DNA of 64,000 bases from Bradyrhizobium sp. C9 (GTDB lineage: Bacteria > Pseudomonadota > Alphaproteobacteria > Rhizobiales > Xanthobacteraceae). The DNA lies in the NCBI RefSeq assembly GCF_002532045.1, contig NZ_NWTG01000012.1, forward strand, positions 1-64,000, read 5' to 3'. Positions 43,621 to 51,281 of this stretch are shown here, in pieces (the stretch's first letter is position 1; every line of letters starts with the position of its first letter). The notes beneath the pieces were generated by a model, which saw only the letters and a list, made by a program, of their open reading frames with translations, was not told where the DNA came from and did not search any database. A program made the translations under genes and the position numbers.

Positions 43621-45801
43621 CTAAGTCCCAAGAAAAAGACGGAATCGAAGATGCCGAGTTTCCACCACGGCGATGTTGAGATTGCCTATATCGACGAAGG
43701 CGCGGGCGAGCCGATCGTGCTGGTGCACGGCTTTGCCTCGAGCAAGAACGTCAACTGGATCTATCCGACCTGGGTATCGGAGCTCGTCAAGGCCGGCCGG
43801 CGCGTGATCGCGCTCGACAATCGCGGCCACGGCGAATCCGCCAAGCTCTACGACGCCGCGCAATACGAGATCGCGATCATGGCAAGCGACGTGATCGCGC
43901 TGATGGATCATCTCGGAATCGCGCGCGCCGACATCATGGGCTATTCGCTGGGCTCGCGGATGACGGCGATCCTGGCGCGTGAAAATCCCGATCGGGTGCG
44001 TTCGGCGATCCTCGGCGGCATCGGCCTCGGACTGATCGAGGGCGGCGGTCCCGGCGAGGCCGTCGCGCTGGCGCTGGAGGCGCCGTCGCTCGACGATGTC
44101 ACCGATCCGGTCGGCCGCACCTTCCGCGCGTTCGCCGACCAGACCCGCTCCGACCGCCGCGCGCTCGCCGCCTGCCTGCGTGGTTCGCGCCGCCTGATGA
44201 CGCGCGAGGAAGCCGCCGGGATCCGCGTGCCGGTTCTGATCGCGGTCGGCAGCAACGACGAGATCGCGGGATCGGCGGCAGCGCTCGGCCGGATCATTCC
44301 GGGATCGCAGGTGCTCGACATTCCGAACCGCGACCACATGCGGGCGGTCGGTGACAAGGTCTACAAGACCGGCGTCATCGACTTCCTGTCGCGGCGAAAA
44401 TAGCTCGTCCTCGGCATCGTCTCTGGCGAAGGCGCGCGCCGCCGCGATCAGCACCACGAAGGTCGCAACCCACACCATGCGCGCGCCGTAGCGGTCGTGC
44501 GGCCCCGAGATCACGCCGCAGACGGCCGCATTGCCGAGCAGAGCGAGCGTCACCGTGCCCGCCAGCAGCGTCAAATCGTCGAGCCGCCGCTGCCACAGTC
44601 CGCGGCCGAACAGGATCACGACCACGAGCATCGAAGCCAGCGCGACCGGCACGTGGATGCGGTTGATCGCAGTGAAGTCGAGGCGCCATCGTTGTTGCCG
44701 CGCGGCGCGCATCGGCGCGACCTGCTTGGGAATATAGCGCTCGATGATGCCGTAGGTGTGCGGGATCCAGCCCGAGGAGCCTTCTCCGGTCGCGACATCC
44801 ATCAGCTGGTCGGCGGTTGCTTTCAGCGCCGCCTTGGCCTGCCATGTCGGATATTCGGCCAGCGAGCGCACCACGATGTGGCCCATCTCGTCATTCAGTC
44901 CCTGAAAGCGGCCAAGCGTGTTGAACATGCTGTGGCCCCACAGGAAGTCGTCGGCGGTCGGCGGCAACGCGTCGCGATAGGGGCAGAGCTTCAGGTTCTC
45001 CTTGGCGCAATGATCGCGCAGATATTGCGCGACGATGCCATCCTGCAGCATGCGGCCGAAGGCGACGCCATAGCCGCCGGGGGTCCAGGCAAGCTGTCCC
45101 GACAGTGCGAAGTTCGCCGCCAGCAGCATCACGGCGCCGGTGACGATGGTCAGGCTGCCCTGCACCAGCCCCGCGACCGGGACGCGGCGGCCGAGCCACG
45201 GACGCAGCATCCAGCCGACGCAGCACAGGCCAAGCAGCACCGCGAGCGTCGCGCTGTGTGTGGCCGCGGAGAACGCGACAAACCCGAACAGCACCGCCTT
45301 CTCCAGCGTCGAGATCCTGTCGCCGTGCAGGACGAGGACGTAGAGCGCGAGCACCGCAAGGCCGGCAAAGATGTCGGTCAGCAGCATGCTGGCGAGCCAG
45401 GGCAGGGCGGTGGTTGCGATCAGCGCGAGGCTGATCGCGATCAGCCGGAGCGGCCGGGCGAGCTCGAGCATGCGCAGGGTCAGTTGCAGGATCCACAGCG
45501 TCGCCAGGGTCTGGATGCCGAGGTTGAGCCAGAAGCCCGACGTCTCACCGGCATGCAGGTAGATGCCGTAAACCGTGGACCGGCTCGGCACCAGATAGCC
45601 CTCGTACCAGCGCGCCAGATAGCCGCCGGTATCCCATTGGAGCAGCGGATAGCCGTTCCAGAAGGCAGGCGCGAGCAGGAGGAGGGGAATGGCAATGGTG
45701 GCGATCCAGACCGACCGTGCATCGGCCAGGCGCCCACGTAACGTCCGGGTGTTGATGGTATTTCCCCCTTTTATTGGGGCCGACCATGCCCAAAACCACA
45801 C
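43621..45801 (-). CDS. Multi-pass membrane protein; open frame runs antisense through the hydrolase gene
   Basis: Residues 1 to about 465 (45801 down to about 44405) form a protein with roughly ten membrane helices and an early WDTGGYLARWYEGY loop, resembling polytopic glycosyltransferase-like (GT-C) proteins; function unknown. From about residue 466 the frame continues, with no stop, through the entire antisense strand of the hydrolase gene to 43621. That part is Asp/Arg-rich and looks like a shadow. A lost stop codon or a 3-prime deletion is likely; the natural protein probably ends near 44400. The GTG start gives MWFWAWSAP; no good ribosome site is visible. Confidence 0.6.
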   Translation of the reverse strand: MWFWAWSAPIKGGNTINTRTLRGRLADARSVWIATIAIPLLLLAPAFWNGYPLLQWDTGGYLARWYEGYLVPSRSTVYGIYLHAGETSGFWLNLGIQTLATLWILQLTLRMLELARPLRLIAISLALIATTALPWLASMLLTDIFAGLAVLALYVLVLHGDRISTLEKAVLFGFVAFSAATHSATLAVLLGLCCVGWMLRPWLGRRVPVAGLVQGSLTIVTGAVMLLAANFALSGQLAWTPGGYGVAFGRMLQDGIVAQYLRDHCAKENLKLCPYRDALPPTADDFLWGHSMFNTLGRFQGLNDEMGHIVVRSLAEYPTWQAKAALKATADQLMDVATGEGSSGWIPHTYGIIERYIPKQVAPMRAARQQRWRLDFTAINRIHVPVALASMLVVVILFGRGLWQRRLDDLTLLAGTVTLALLGNAAVCGVISGPHDRYGARMVWVATFVVLIAAARAFARDDAEDELFSPRQEVDDAGLVDLVTDRPHVVAVRNVEHLRSRNDPAERCRRSRDLVVAADRDQNRHADPGGFLARHQAARTTQAGGERAAVGAGLVGERAEGAADRIGDIVERRRLQRQRDGLAGTAALDQSEADAAEDRRTHPIGIFTRQDRRHPRAQRIAHDVGARDSEMIHQRDHVACHDRDLVLRGVVELGGFAVAAIVERDHAPAGLDELRYPGRIDPVDVLARGKAVHQHDRLARAFVDIGNLNIAVVETRHLRFRLFLGT
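43651..44403 (+). CDS. Alpha/beta hydrolase
   Basis: A 250-residue alpha/beta hydrolase. IVLVHGFASSKNVNW holds the oxyanion HG, VIALDNRGHGESAK the usual strand-4 turn, IMGYSLGSRMTAIL the nucleophile elbow (G-x-S-x-G), and IPNRDHMRAVGD the catalytic His. Length and motif order are normal for esterase or dehalogenase-like members; substrate unknown. Its coding strand is solid, whereas the whole gene is also spanned on the other strand by an open frame continuing from the downstream membrane-protein gene. Confidence 0.87.
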   Translation: MPSFHHGDVEIAYIDEGAGEPIVLVHGFASSKNVNWIYPTWVSELVKAGRRVIALDNRGHGESAKLYDAAQYEIAIMASDVIALMDHLGIARADIMGYSLGSRMTAILARENPDRVRSAILGGIGLGLIEGGGPGEAVALALEAPSLDDVTDPVGRTFRAFADQTRSDRRALAACLRGSRRLMTREEAAGIRVPVLIAVGSNDEIAGSAAALGRIIPGSQVLDIPNRDHMRAVGDKVYKTGVIDFLSRRK

Positions 45802-45984
45802 TCGGGACGAAATCCGCCAATAGTTGCAGAAGCACGGCTTGATTTCGGCAAAATCCCGACCAACTCCCCTAGACGTCGGCCCGAGGGGCGTTCGGCTGGG
45901 GTTTACCGTACCGAGCCTTCCCGGGACGCGCTGGGTTCACCGTGCTATAACGCACATCAGAACAACCGAATTGCGAGAGCAGCG

Positions 45985-46812
45985 ATGGCAGTTCATCAGG
46001 TCAATCCGCAGGGGAGCAAGCTGGCGGCACTCGATCCGATCTGGGATCGAATCCGCGGCGAGGCGGAAGACATCCTGCGGCGCGAGCCGGAGCTCGCATC
46101 CTTCATCTATGCGACCGTGCTGCATCATGAGCGCCTGGAAGATTCCGTGGTCCATCGCATTGCCGAGCGGCTCGACCACGCCGCGCTGTCGGGTGACCTG
46201 ATCCGCCAGACCTTCGGCGAGGCATTGCGCGATGAGCCCGATATCGGCAACGCCTTCCGCGCCGATCTCGTCGCCGTCTATGACCGCGATCCGGCGACCT
46301 CGCGCTTCATCGATCCCTTGCTCTACTTCAAGGGCTTCCATGCGCTGCAGACCCATCGTCTCGCGCACTGGCTCTACCAGAAGGGCCGCAAGGATTTTGC
46401 CTTCTACCTGCAGAGCCGCTCGTCGGCGGTGTTCCAGACCGACATCAATCCGGCGGCCAGGATCGGCCGCGGCATCTTCCTCGATCACGCCACCGGATTC
46501 GTCTGCGGCGAGACCGCCGTCATCGACGACGATGTCTCGATCCTGCATGGCGTCACGCTCGGCGGCACCGGCAAGGAGAACGAGGATCGCCATCCGAAGA
46601 TCCGCCACGGCGTGCTGATCGGCGCCGGCGCCAAGATCCTCGGCAATATCGAGATCGGTCATTGCGCGCGCATCGCGGCGGGCTCCGTCGTGGTCAAGCC
46701 CGTGCCGCACAACGTCACGGTCGCGGGCGTGCCGGCGAAAATCGTCGGCGAGGCCGGCTGTGCCGAGCCGTCGCGCACCATGGACCAGATGCTCAACGCG
46801 ATCGGGCTTTGA
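45985..46812 (+). CDS. cysE: Serine O-acetyltransferase
   Basis: A 275-residue enzyme that makes O-acetylserine from serine and acetyl-CoA, the entry step of cysteine synthesis. The helical N-domain (DPIWDRIRGEAEDILRREP) is followed by YFKGFHALQTHRLAHWLY and the left-handed beta-helix hexapeptide repeats. Catalytic and CoA-site segments include FLDHATGFVCGETAVI, HGVTLGGTGKENEDRHPKI and AGSVVVKPVPHNVTVAGVPAKIVG. Length is normal. The start MAVHQVNPQG follows a GAGAGCAG site. A hairpin at 46865-46892 follows the gene. Confidence 0.94.
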   Translation: MAVHQVNPQGSKLAALDPIWDRIRGEAEDILRREPELASFIYATVLHHERLEDSVVHRIAERLDHAALSGDLIRQTFGEALRDEPDIGNAFRADLVAVYDRDPATSRFIDPLLYFKGFHALQTHRLAHWLYQKGRKDFAFYLQSRSSAVFQTDINPAARIGRGIFLDHATGFVCGETAVIDDDVSILHGVTLGGTGKENEDRHPKIRHGVLIGAGAKILGNIEIGHCARIAAGSVVVKPVPHNVTVAGVPAKIVGEAGCAEPSRTMDQMLNAIGL

Positions 46813-46864
46813 TTTCACTCGCTTTCTGATCGGCCACGCGCTTTTGCGTGTGCGCAATATCACG

Positions 46865-46892
46865 TCGCCAAAGCCTGAAAAGGCTCTGGCGA
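46865..46892 (+). terminator. Possible terminator after cysE
   Basis: An 11-bp stem with one mismatch (TCGCCAAAGCC with GGCTCTGGCGA), loop TGAAAA, then TCTTTGCC. The U-run is short, so it is weak. Confidence 0.4.
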
Positions 46893-46950
46893 TCTTTGCC
46901 GTCTCGTCCTAAAACTCCCCCGAAAATCATCGACCCGATTGGAGACGGCT

Positions 46951-47169
46951 GTGGACGTACAGGAAGTCAGGAAGCTCGACGCGTATCTCAAACGCGTGTT
47001 CAGCAATCCCAAGATCCGCGTGGTGCCGCGGCCCAAGAAGGACGACTCGGCCGAGGTCTATATCGGCGAGGAGTTCATCGGCGTGCTGTTCGTCGACGAC
47101 GAGGACGATGATCGCTCGTTCCAGTTCCAGATGGCCATCCTGGAAGAAGATCTGGGCGAGCAGGGCTGA
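46951..47169 (+). CDS. DUF3126-family small protein
   Basis: A 72-residue acidic protein. It contains LDAYLKRVFSNPKIRVVPRPKKDDSAEVYIGEEFIGVLFVDDE in sequence blocks typical of this alphaproteobacterial family (shown here as LKRVFSNPKIRVVPRP and EVYIGEEFIGVLF). Function is unknown. GTG at 46951 is the best start, with GGAGACG seven bases upstream; a TTG at 46939 is the alternative. It follows cysE on the same strand and the association with cysE is common in my recollection. Confidence 0.8.
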   Translation: MDVQEVRKLDAYLKRVFSNPKIRVVPRPKKDDSAEVYIGEEFIGVLFVDDEDDDRSFQFQMAILEEDLGEQG

Positions 47170-47181
47170 GCGGCCTTAAGG

Positions 47182-47233
47182 CCGTCATTGCGAGGAACCC
47201 GCGGAGCGGGCGTCGCTCCGGCGCAATGACGGC
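47182..47233. repeat. Short palindrome, GTCATTGCGA family
   Basis: CCGTCATTGCG at the left and CGCAATGACGG at the right enclose a CCCGCGGAGCGGG hairpin. It separates the convergent DUF3126 and membrane-protein genes and may stop transcription from both sides. Confidence 0.75.
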
Positions 47234-47234
47234 G

Positions 47235-47999
47235 TTACCCCTTCGCGCTGTGCATCTGCGCGGAGAGGCGGTTCATCGCGGTGCCGATGTCGCGCCATTG
47301 CGCCAGCCAGCTGCGCGGAAAACGGAAGGTCAGGTCGGCGCCTTCGATGCGCTGCTCACTCAGGCACATGCCGGGCGTCGACGTATCGCGCGTGCAACGC
47401 GCGATCAATTGCGGCTCGGTCGCGGTGAACAGGTCCTCGCCGCCATACGGCGTGCCGTCGCGGAATGCGCGTGCCGTCAAGCCGTCATCGGTATTCGCGC
47501 GCTCGTCGAGATAGCGCGGATAGATGGTGCGCAGCCGCATCTCCGGCGCGAGTGAATCGTGGTGTGCCGCGATCGATACGAAGATCCTGTCGATCGGTTG
47601 CACCTTGTCCTCGACCGTCTCGGCGCTGTAGTGCTTCGGCGCGGCAGGCGCCTCCAGCGACGGATAGAGGAAGCTCAGATCGACGCGCTCCTGCGGCCCG
47701 GAGTGGCGCTGGATCTTCATGCGCACCGCCATGGTCGGCACGTTGAACAGCGTGCCGCCGACGCTCACCGGCAGCCGCGACGGATCGCTGGGCGGGACGG
47801 TCGTGTAGGTCGGCCACAACAGATAGGCAACGAGGGCAATCGCACCGGCCGCGATGATCGCGGAGGCGATGATCGGAACGAGATGCGCGCGCGGATTGCG
47901 GCGGGTGTCGCGGGCGAGATGCTGGGCAGTCGAGAGTAGCGTCATGAGTGAGGCAAAGAGCAGGTCGGGAGTGGCCGAATCACCTGTCGAATATGCCAC
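47235..47999 (-). CDS. Single-pass membrane protein, unknown function
   Basis: A 254-residue protein with about 40 cytoplasmic residues, one membrane helix (IIASAIIAAGAIALVAYLLW, about residues 43-62), and a 190-residue periplasmic part. The periplasmic part has two Cys (ARCTRDTSTPGMCLS) that could form a disulfide. A GTG start is used here; ATG at codon 19 (47945) is equally possible and neither has a strong ribosome site. I do not recognise the family. Confidence 0.7.
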   Translation of the reverse strand: MAYSTGDSATPDLLFASLMTLLSTAQHLARDTRRNPRAHLVPIIASAIIAAGAIALVAYLLWPTYTTVPPSDPSRLPVSVGGTLFNVPTMAVRMKIQRHSGPQERVDLSFLYPSLEAPAAPKHYSAETVEDKVQPIDRIFVSIAAHHDSLAPEMRLRTIYPRYLDERANTDDGLTARAFRDGTPYGGEDLFTATEPQLIARCTRDTSTPGMCLSEQRIEGADLTFRFPRSWLAQWRDIGTAMNRLSAQMHSAKG

Positions 48000-48164
48000 G
48001 TGACGCGGAATTTCCGTACGATTGCAATGGAATCCCGGAGCGAATGGTCATGCGCAAACGCCGCGCCGGGCGCCGCCGGTTAACCTTTCCTTAAGGATGA
48101 TGTGGCGGCTGGCCGCCAATTCTGCGAAGCACGGTGAGTGGCCTGTTGCGTAGCGGAAGTCCCG

Positions 48165-48494
48165 ATGTCGCCTGATACCTTGAATTCCCTGTTCTCGCTC
48201 TTCATTGGCTTCGCGCTCGCCGGCGCATTGGCCAGCGGTTATCAGGCGATGGCGGAGCGTCCGGCCGGCTTCGGCCTGCTGCAGGAGGGCGTAGCGCCGA
48301 GGACCTTCGCCGCGGTCCCGTTTCTCGTCTTCGCCGCACCGTTCATCATCATGCGCAACACGCTGCGCGGTGCGCGCATCGAGCGCCGCCGGTTCGAGTT
48401 CGTGATGATGGCAACCGTCATCTCCGGCTTCTGGAGCCTGATGTCGGGCACCTTCTTCGTGATGACGCTGCGTGCAGCCGGCGTGATCGGGTGA
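48165..48494 (+). CDS. Small multi-pass membrane protein, unknown function
   Basis: A 109-residue protein with three hydrophobic stretches: LFSLFIGFALAGALASG, FAAVPFLVFAAPFIIM, and VMMATVISGFWSLMSGTFF. They are linked by short loops and a basic turn (RGARIERRRFEF). Found as a conserved hypothetical in bradyrhizobia to my knowledge. The ATG is nine codons into a longer frame and follows a GGAAG site. Divergent from the single-pass membrane protein gene. Confidence 0.7.
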   Translation: MSPDTLNSLFSLFIGFALAGALASGYQAMAERPAGFGLLQEGVAPRTFAAVPFLVFAAPFIIMRNTLRGARIERRRFEFVMMATVISGFWSLMSGTFFVMTLRAAGVIG

Positions 48495-48579
48495 TCCTCG
48501 CCGGATCCTGATCCGTGTCCGGATCGTGACTGCACTTGCTTGAAACCAAGTCGTCCGCTGTGCCAAGGTCTCCTTGATC

Positions 48580-48680
48580 AGAGCTTTGGTTCTGATTGAA
48601 TCAGAACCGAAGCTCTGGATTTTCGTTTCGACGCGTTTTCTTCACGCGAACCGGTGTCCACTTCGCTCGAAAACGCTCCA
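48580..48680. repeat. 101-bp two-hairpin dispersed repeat, copy B
   Basis: Counterpart of 40637-40737, about 91% identical by eye, with the first hairpin conserved apart from one wobble change. It ends one base before the GGGAGA ribosome site of the carbonic-anhydrase-like gene, so it would form the 5-prime leader of that mRNA if transcription starts upstream. Confidence 0.9.
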
Positions 48681-48691
48681 GGGAGACCACT

Positions 48692-49222
48692 ATGGCGATC
48701 TACGAACTCGACGGGCAGGGGCCCGATCTTCCCGCCGACGGCAGCTACTTCATCGCCGACAATGCGGTTGTGATCGGGAAGGTGCGCCTCAAATCCGCGG
48801 CGAGCGTCTGGTTCGGCGCCGTGCTGCGCGGCGACAACGAGTGGATCGAGATCGGCGAAGGCTCCAACGTCCAGGACAATTCGACCCTGCATGTCGATCC
48901 CGGCTTTCCCCTGACCATCGGCAACAACGTCACCATCGGCCACAACGCGATCGTGCACGGCTGCACGCTGGAGGACGGCGTGCTGATCGGGATGGGATCG
49001 ATCGTGATGAACGGTGCGCGCATCAGGCGCGGCAGTGTCGTCGGCGCCGGCTCCGTCATCACCGAGGGCAAGGAGTTTCCGGAAAATTCCCTGATCATCG
49101 GCGCGCCCGCGCGCGTGGTGCGCACGCTGGACGCCGCGCAGGCGGAGGCGTTGTCGCGGCCGGCGAAGTCCTACGCGATCAGGGGCCCGCAGTACAAAGC
49201 CGGATTGAAGAAGATCGGTTGA
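48692..49222 (+). CDS. Gamma-carbonic-anhydrase family protein
   Basis: A 176-residue left-handed beta-helix protein. The family landmarks are VWFGAVLRGDNEWIEIG (with the conserved Arg/Asp), NVQDNSTLHVDPGFP, GNNVTIGHNAIVHGC (zinc His residues) and GMGSIVMNGARI. Such trimers are either true gamma carbonic anhydrases or related acyltransferase-like proteins. Length is typical. The start follows GGGAGACCACT, immediately after repeat copy B. It is convergent with a small putative DNA-binding gene, four bases apart. Confidence 0.88.
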   Translation: MAIYELDGQGPDLPADGSYFIADNAVVIGKVRLKSAASVWFGAVLRGDNEWIEIGEGSNVQDNSTLHVDPGFPLTIGNNVTIGHNAIVHGCTLEDGVLIGMGSIVMNGARIRRGSVVGAGSVITEGKEFPENSLIIGAPARVVRTLDAAQAEALSRPAKSYAIRGPQYKAGLKKIG

Positions 49223-49226
49223 AACC

Positions 49227-49481
49227 TCAGCGCTTGCGGCCCTGGTTGCGTGCGCCCTTCGCTGTCGCGGGGGCTTGCTTGGCCGCCTCCCGCGGTCCCG
49301 CTGCGTCGTGAAGTCGTGCGCTCTTGCGCAGCGCATCCTTCAGGTCGATCGGAATACCGTGCTTCTTGAGGAGGTCGGCGAAGGCCTCGTCCGCGAGCTC
49401 CTGTAACGTCGCCATCCGGTCGCGCCCAAGCTGCTTCAGCTTGTCGGCAGTATCGTCGTCAAACTCGATCAGCTTGCGCAA
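49227..49481 (-). CDS. Small ribbon-helix-helix-like protein
   Basis: An 84-residue protein. LRKLIEFDDDTADKLKQLGRDR followed by TLQELADEAFADLLKKH has the strand-helix-helix rhythm of RHH regulators. The tail is Lys/Ala-rich and basic (KQAPATAKGARNQGRKR). A TTG start with GGGAGC eight bases upstream fits best; the open frame extends to 49556. Target unknown. Confidence 0.55.
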   Translation of the reverse strand: MRKLIEFDDDTADKLKQLGRDRMATLQELADEAFADLLKKHGIPIDLKDALRKSARLHDAAGPREAAKQAPATAKGARNQGRKR

Positions 49482-49568
49482 ATTGCATTGCTCCCAAACT
49501 GTATTGCCCCAACGCCTGTGGGAACCGGCGTTTTGCGGACCCGTTGATGTCCGCAAGGGAGAATTGCC

Positions 49569-49880
49569 ATGCGCAAATTATCCGTCACCGCCGCAGTCGC
49601 GACAATCGCCATTCTGCTGGCGCCCACGGTTACCGTCGCCCAAGGCATAGGGAGCGGTACTGGGAGCGGCAGCCCCTCGTCAGCCATCCCGACATCACCG
49701 CAAGTCGCGTCACCGCCGTCTGGCACCAACAGCGCCGGCACGGCGCAATCCACCGGCCGACTGAATACCGGTGAGGGCGTCACCACCGGCTCGGCGTCGA
49801 GCGAAAGCTTCGACAAGGCGATCGCCGACGAGAACAGGACGGTCGACCGCCGGGTCAACGGCATCTGCCGCGGCTGCTGA
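49569..49880 (+). CDS. Small secreted Ser/Gly/Thr-rich protein
   Basis: A 103-residue exported protein. It has a Sec signal peptide (MRKLSVTAAVATIAILLAPTVTVAQ cut after about residue 24), a low-complexity Gly/Ser/Pro/Thr middle, and a conserved-looking end (FDKAIADENRTVDRRVNGICRGC) with two Cys. A GGGAGAATTGCC site precedes the ATG. I know of similar short secreted proteins in this group but no function. Confidence 0.65.
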   Translation: MRKLSVTAAVATIAILLAPTVTVAQGIGSGTGSGSPSSAIPTSPQVASPPSGTNSAGTAQSTGRLNTGEGVTTGSASSESFDKAIADENRTVDRRVNGICRGC

Positions 49881-50035
49881 CGTTTGACGGCCGCGCCTTG
49901 ATGAACGCGGGTCGCGCAGAAGTGAGCGTGACATGAGCGCGCGGTCGAAGCTGCGGTCCTACATTGAGTTAGCATGCGCGGGACGCGGCGGAGGAGGCTT
50001 GAAAAGAAGAGCCTTGGAAAGAGGAGTAACGGGTG

Positions 50036-50536
50036 ATGTTGCGTAAAACGATGATTGCCTTGCTGGCGACGGCCACAGTCGGCCTGTTCACGGTCGATGC
50101 CGCGTCGGCTCGAGGTGGTTTCGGTGGCGGCGGCTTTCACGGCGGTGGTGGCTTCCACGGTGGTGGCGGCTTTGGCGGCTTCCGCGGTGGCGGCGGCGCT
50201 TTCCGCGCCATGGGCGCTGGCGGTGGCTTCCGGTCGGCTGCGATCGGCGGCGGTTGGCACGGCGGCGGCTGGCATGGCGGAGGCTGGCACGGCGGTGGCT
50301 GGCACCGGCGTGGCTGGGGCTATCCGTTCGCGGCCGCCGCGATCGGCTTCGGCCTCGGCTACGGTGCCTACGACTACTATGACGGCTACTACGGCAACCC
50401 GTACTACGCCGGTTACGGCTACGACGACGGGTATGGCTACGGCTATGGTTACGGTGACGGCGGCTGTTACGTCGTGCGCCGTCGCATGCTGACGCCGTAT
50501 GGCTGGCAGGTCCGGCCCGTGCAGGTTTGCAACTGA
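50036..50536 (+). CDS. Gly/His/Tyr-rich secreted protein
   Basis: A 166-residue exported protein. After a signal peptide (residues 1-25, ending ASA) comes a region of GGFHGGGG and GGWHG units, some encoded by near-identical 15-bp repeats around 50252-50306. Next is a hydrophobic turn (YPFAAAAIGFGLGYGAY), a Tyr/Gly-rich stretch (NPYYAGYGYDDGYG) and a Cys-containing end (CYVVRRRMLTPYGWQ). The His clusters could bind metal and the Gly/Tyr composition suggests an extended surface or envelope role. GAGGAG precedes the start; a GTG one codon earlier is an alternative. Confidence 0.72.
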   Translation: MLRKTMIALLATATVGLFTVDAASARGGFGGGGFHGGGGFHGGGGFGGFRGGGGAFRAMGAGGGFRSAAIGGGWHGGGWHGGGWHGGGWHRRGWGYPFAAAAIGFGLGYGAYDYYDGYYGNPYYAGYGYDDGYGYGYGYGDGGCYVVRRRMLTPYGWQVRPVQVCN

Positions 50537-50737
50537 GGCATCTGCTGACGCATGGCCGGTCCATTGGATCGCCATGCTGATGGTGTTGGAATCATCGCTG
50601 CGGCCTCGGTGTCTTGATGCCGGGGCCGTCGCGCATTGGTACGCCGCTTGCAGCGGATTGCAGTAGTCCGCGCGTGAACGCGTCGCGAAAGCAAATGGTC
50701 CGGCTACGATTGAGCCGGGCCTCAGAGGATATCAGAG

Positions 50738-50887
50738 ATGCTGACCATTCCTGATCTGACATTGCTGTTCATGGTTGTTGTTTCGGGCCTCGCCATCGCA
50801 TTCGTCTACATGCTCCACGAGCTCGAGCCGAAGCTTGCACGGCTGCGGCAGCGGGGCGAGCGCGTCCTGCGCGACCGCATCAGGTAG
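50738..50887 (+). CDS. 49-residue membrane peptide (candidate small gene)
   Basis: A short frame starting MLTIPDLTLLFMVVVSGLAI: one N-terminal hydrophobic helix (residues about 8-25), then a charged amphipathic helix (HELEPKLARLRQRGERVLR). A GAGGA site lies nine to thirteen bases upstream. No family recognised. The helix-plus-basic-helix design is protein-like, but no homology can be checked. Confidence 0.45.
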   Translation: MLTIPDLTLLFMVVVSGLAIAFVYMLHELEPKLARLRQRGERVLRDRIR

Positions 50888-51000
50888 GCGGCAACGCGGA
50901 TTGCTGCGGCTTCAGCCGCAGCAGCGCGCGCGCAGAGCTGTCAGCTCGCCACGCCGCGTTCTTGGGATGGGCAGTTGCAGAGGTCGGGATTGACGGCCGC

Positions 51001-51044
51001 CAAAAAAACAAGGCCGTCGACGTAGTATACCGTCAACGACCTTG
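51001..51044 (-). terminator. Rho-independent terminator of the TetR-fabA-coiled-coil operon
   Basis: On the minus strand, CAAGGTCGTTGACG pairs with CGTCGACGGCCTTG (14 bp, two G-U pairs) around an eight-base loop, followed by TTTTTTT. It is about 240 bases past the coiled-coil gene stop. The rest of the gap 50888-51281 shows no gene; an open frame there is a shadow. Confidence 0.75.
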
Positions 51045-51281
51045 CCAGCCCCGGATATTGAAATCGGCTCACGCCATCCGGTGATTAAGGATGACTCGGA
51101 TTCGAAGTCGGATATGTGAACCAGTTCACAAAGTCCGGATTAATTCACGGTAACGGGCACTCATGCGAGGCTGCAGCTGGCAGGCCTGGAGCCGGAAGTT
51201 CCACCTTAGGTCCTGATGTTGTTCGGGATTTGGCGCTTTTTGATGGCCGGGCCGGCCTTTGCCGCTCGGCCGCCATGGTCG

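Noticed and set aside
48138..48164. Nine extra N-terminal codons for the small membrane protein
   Set aside because: The downstream ATG follows a GGAAG site and starts directly before the first helix; the extra codons do not look conserved.
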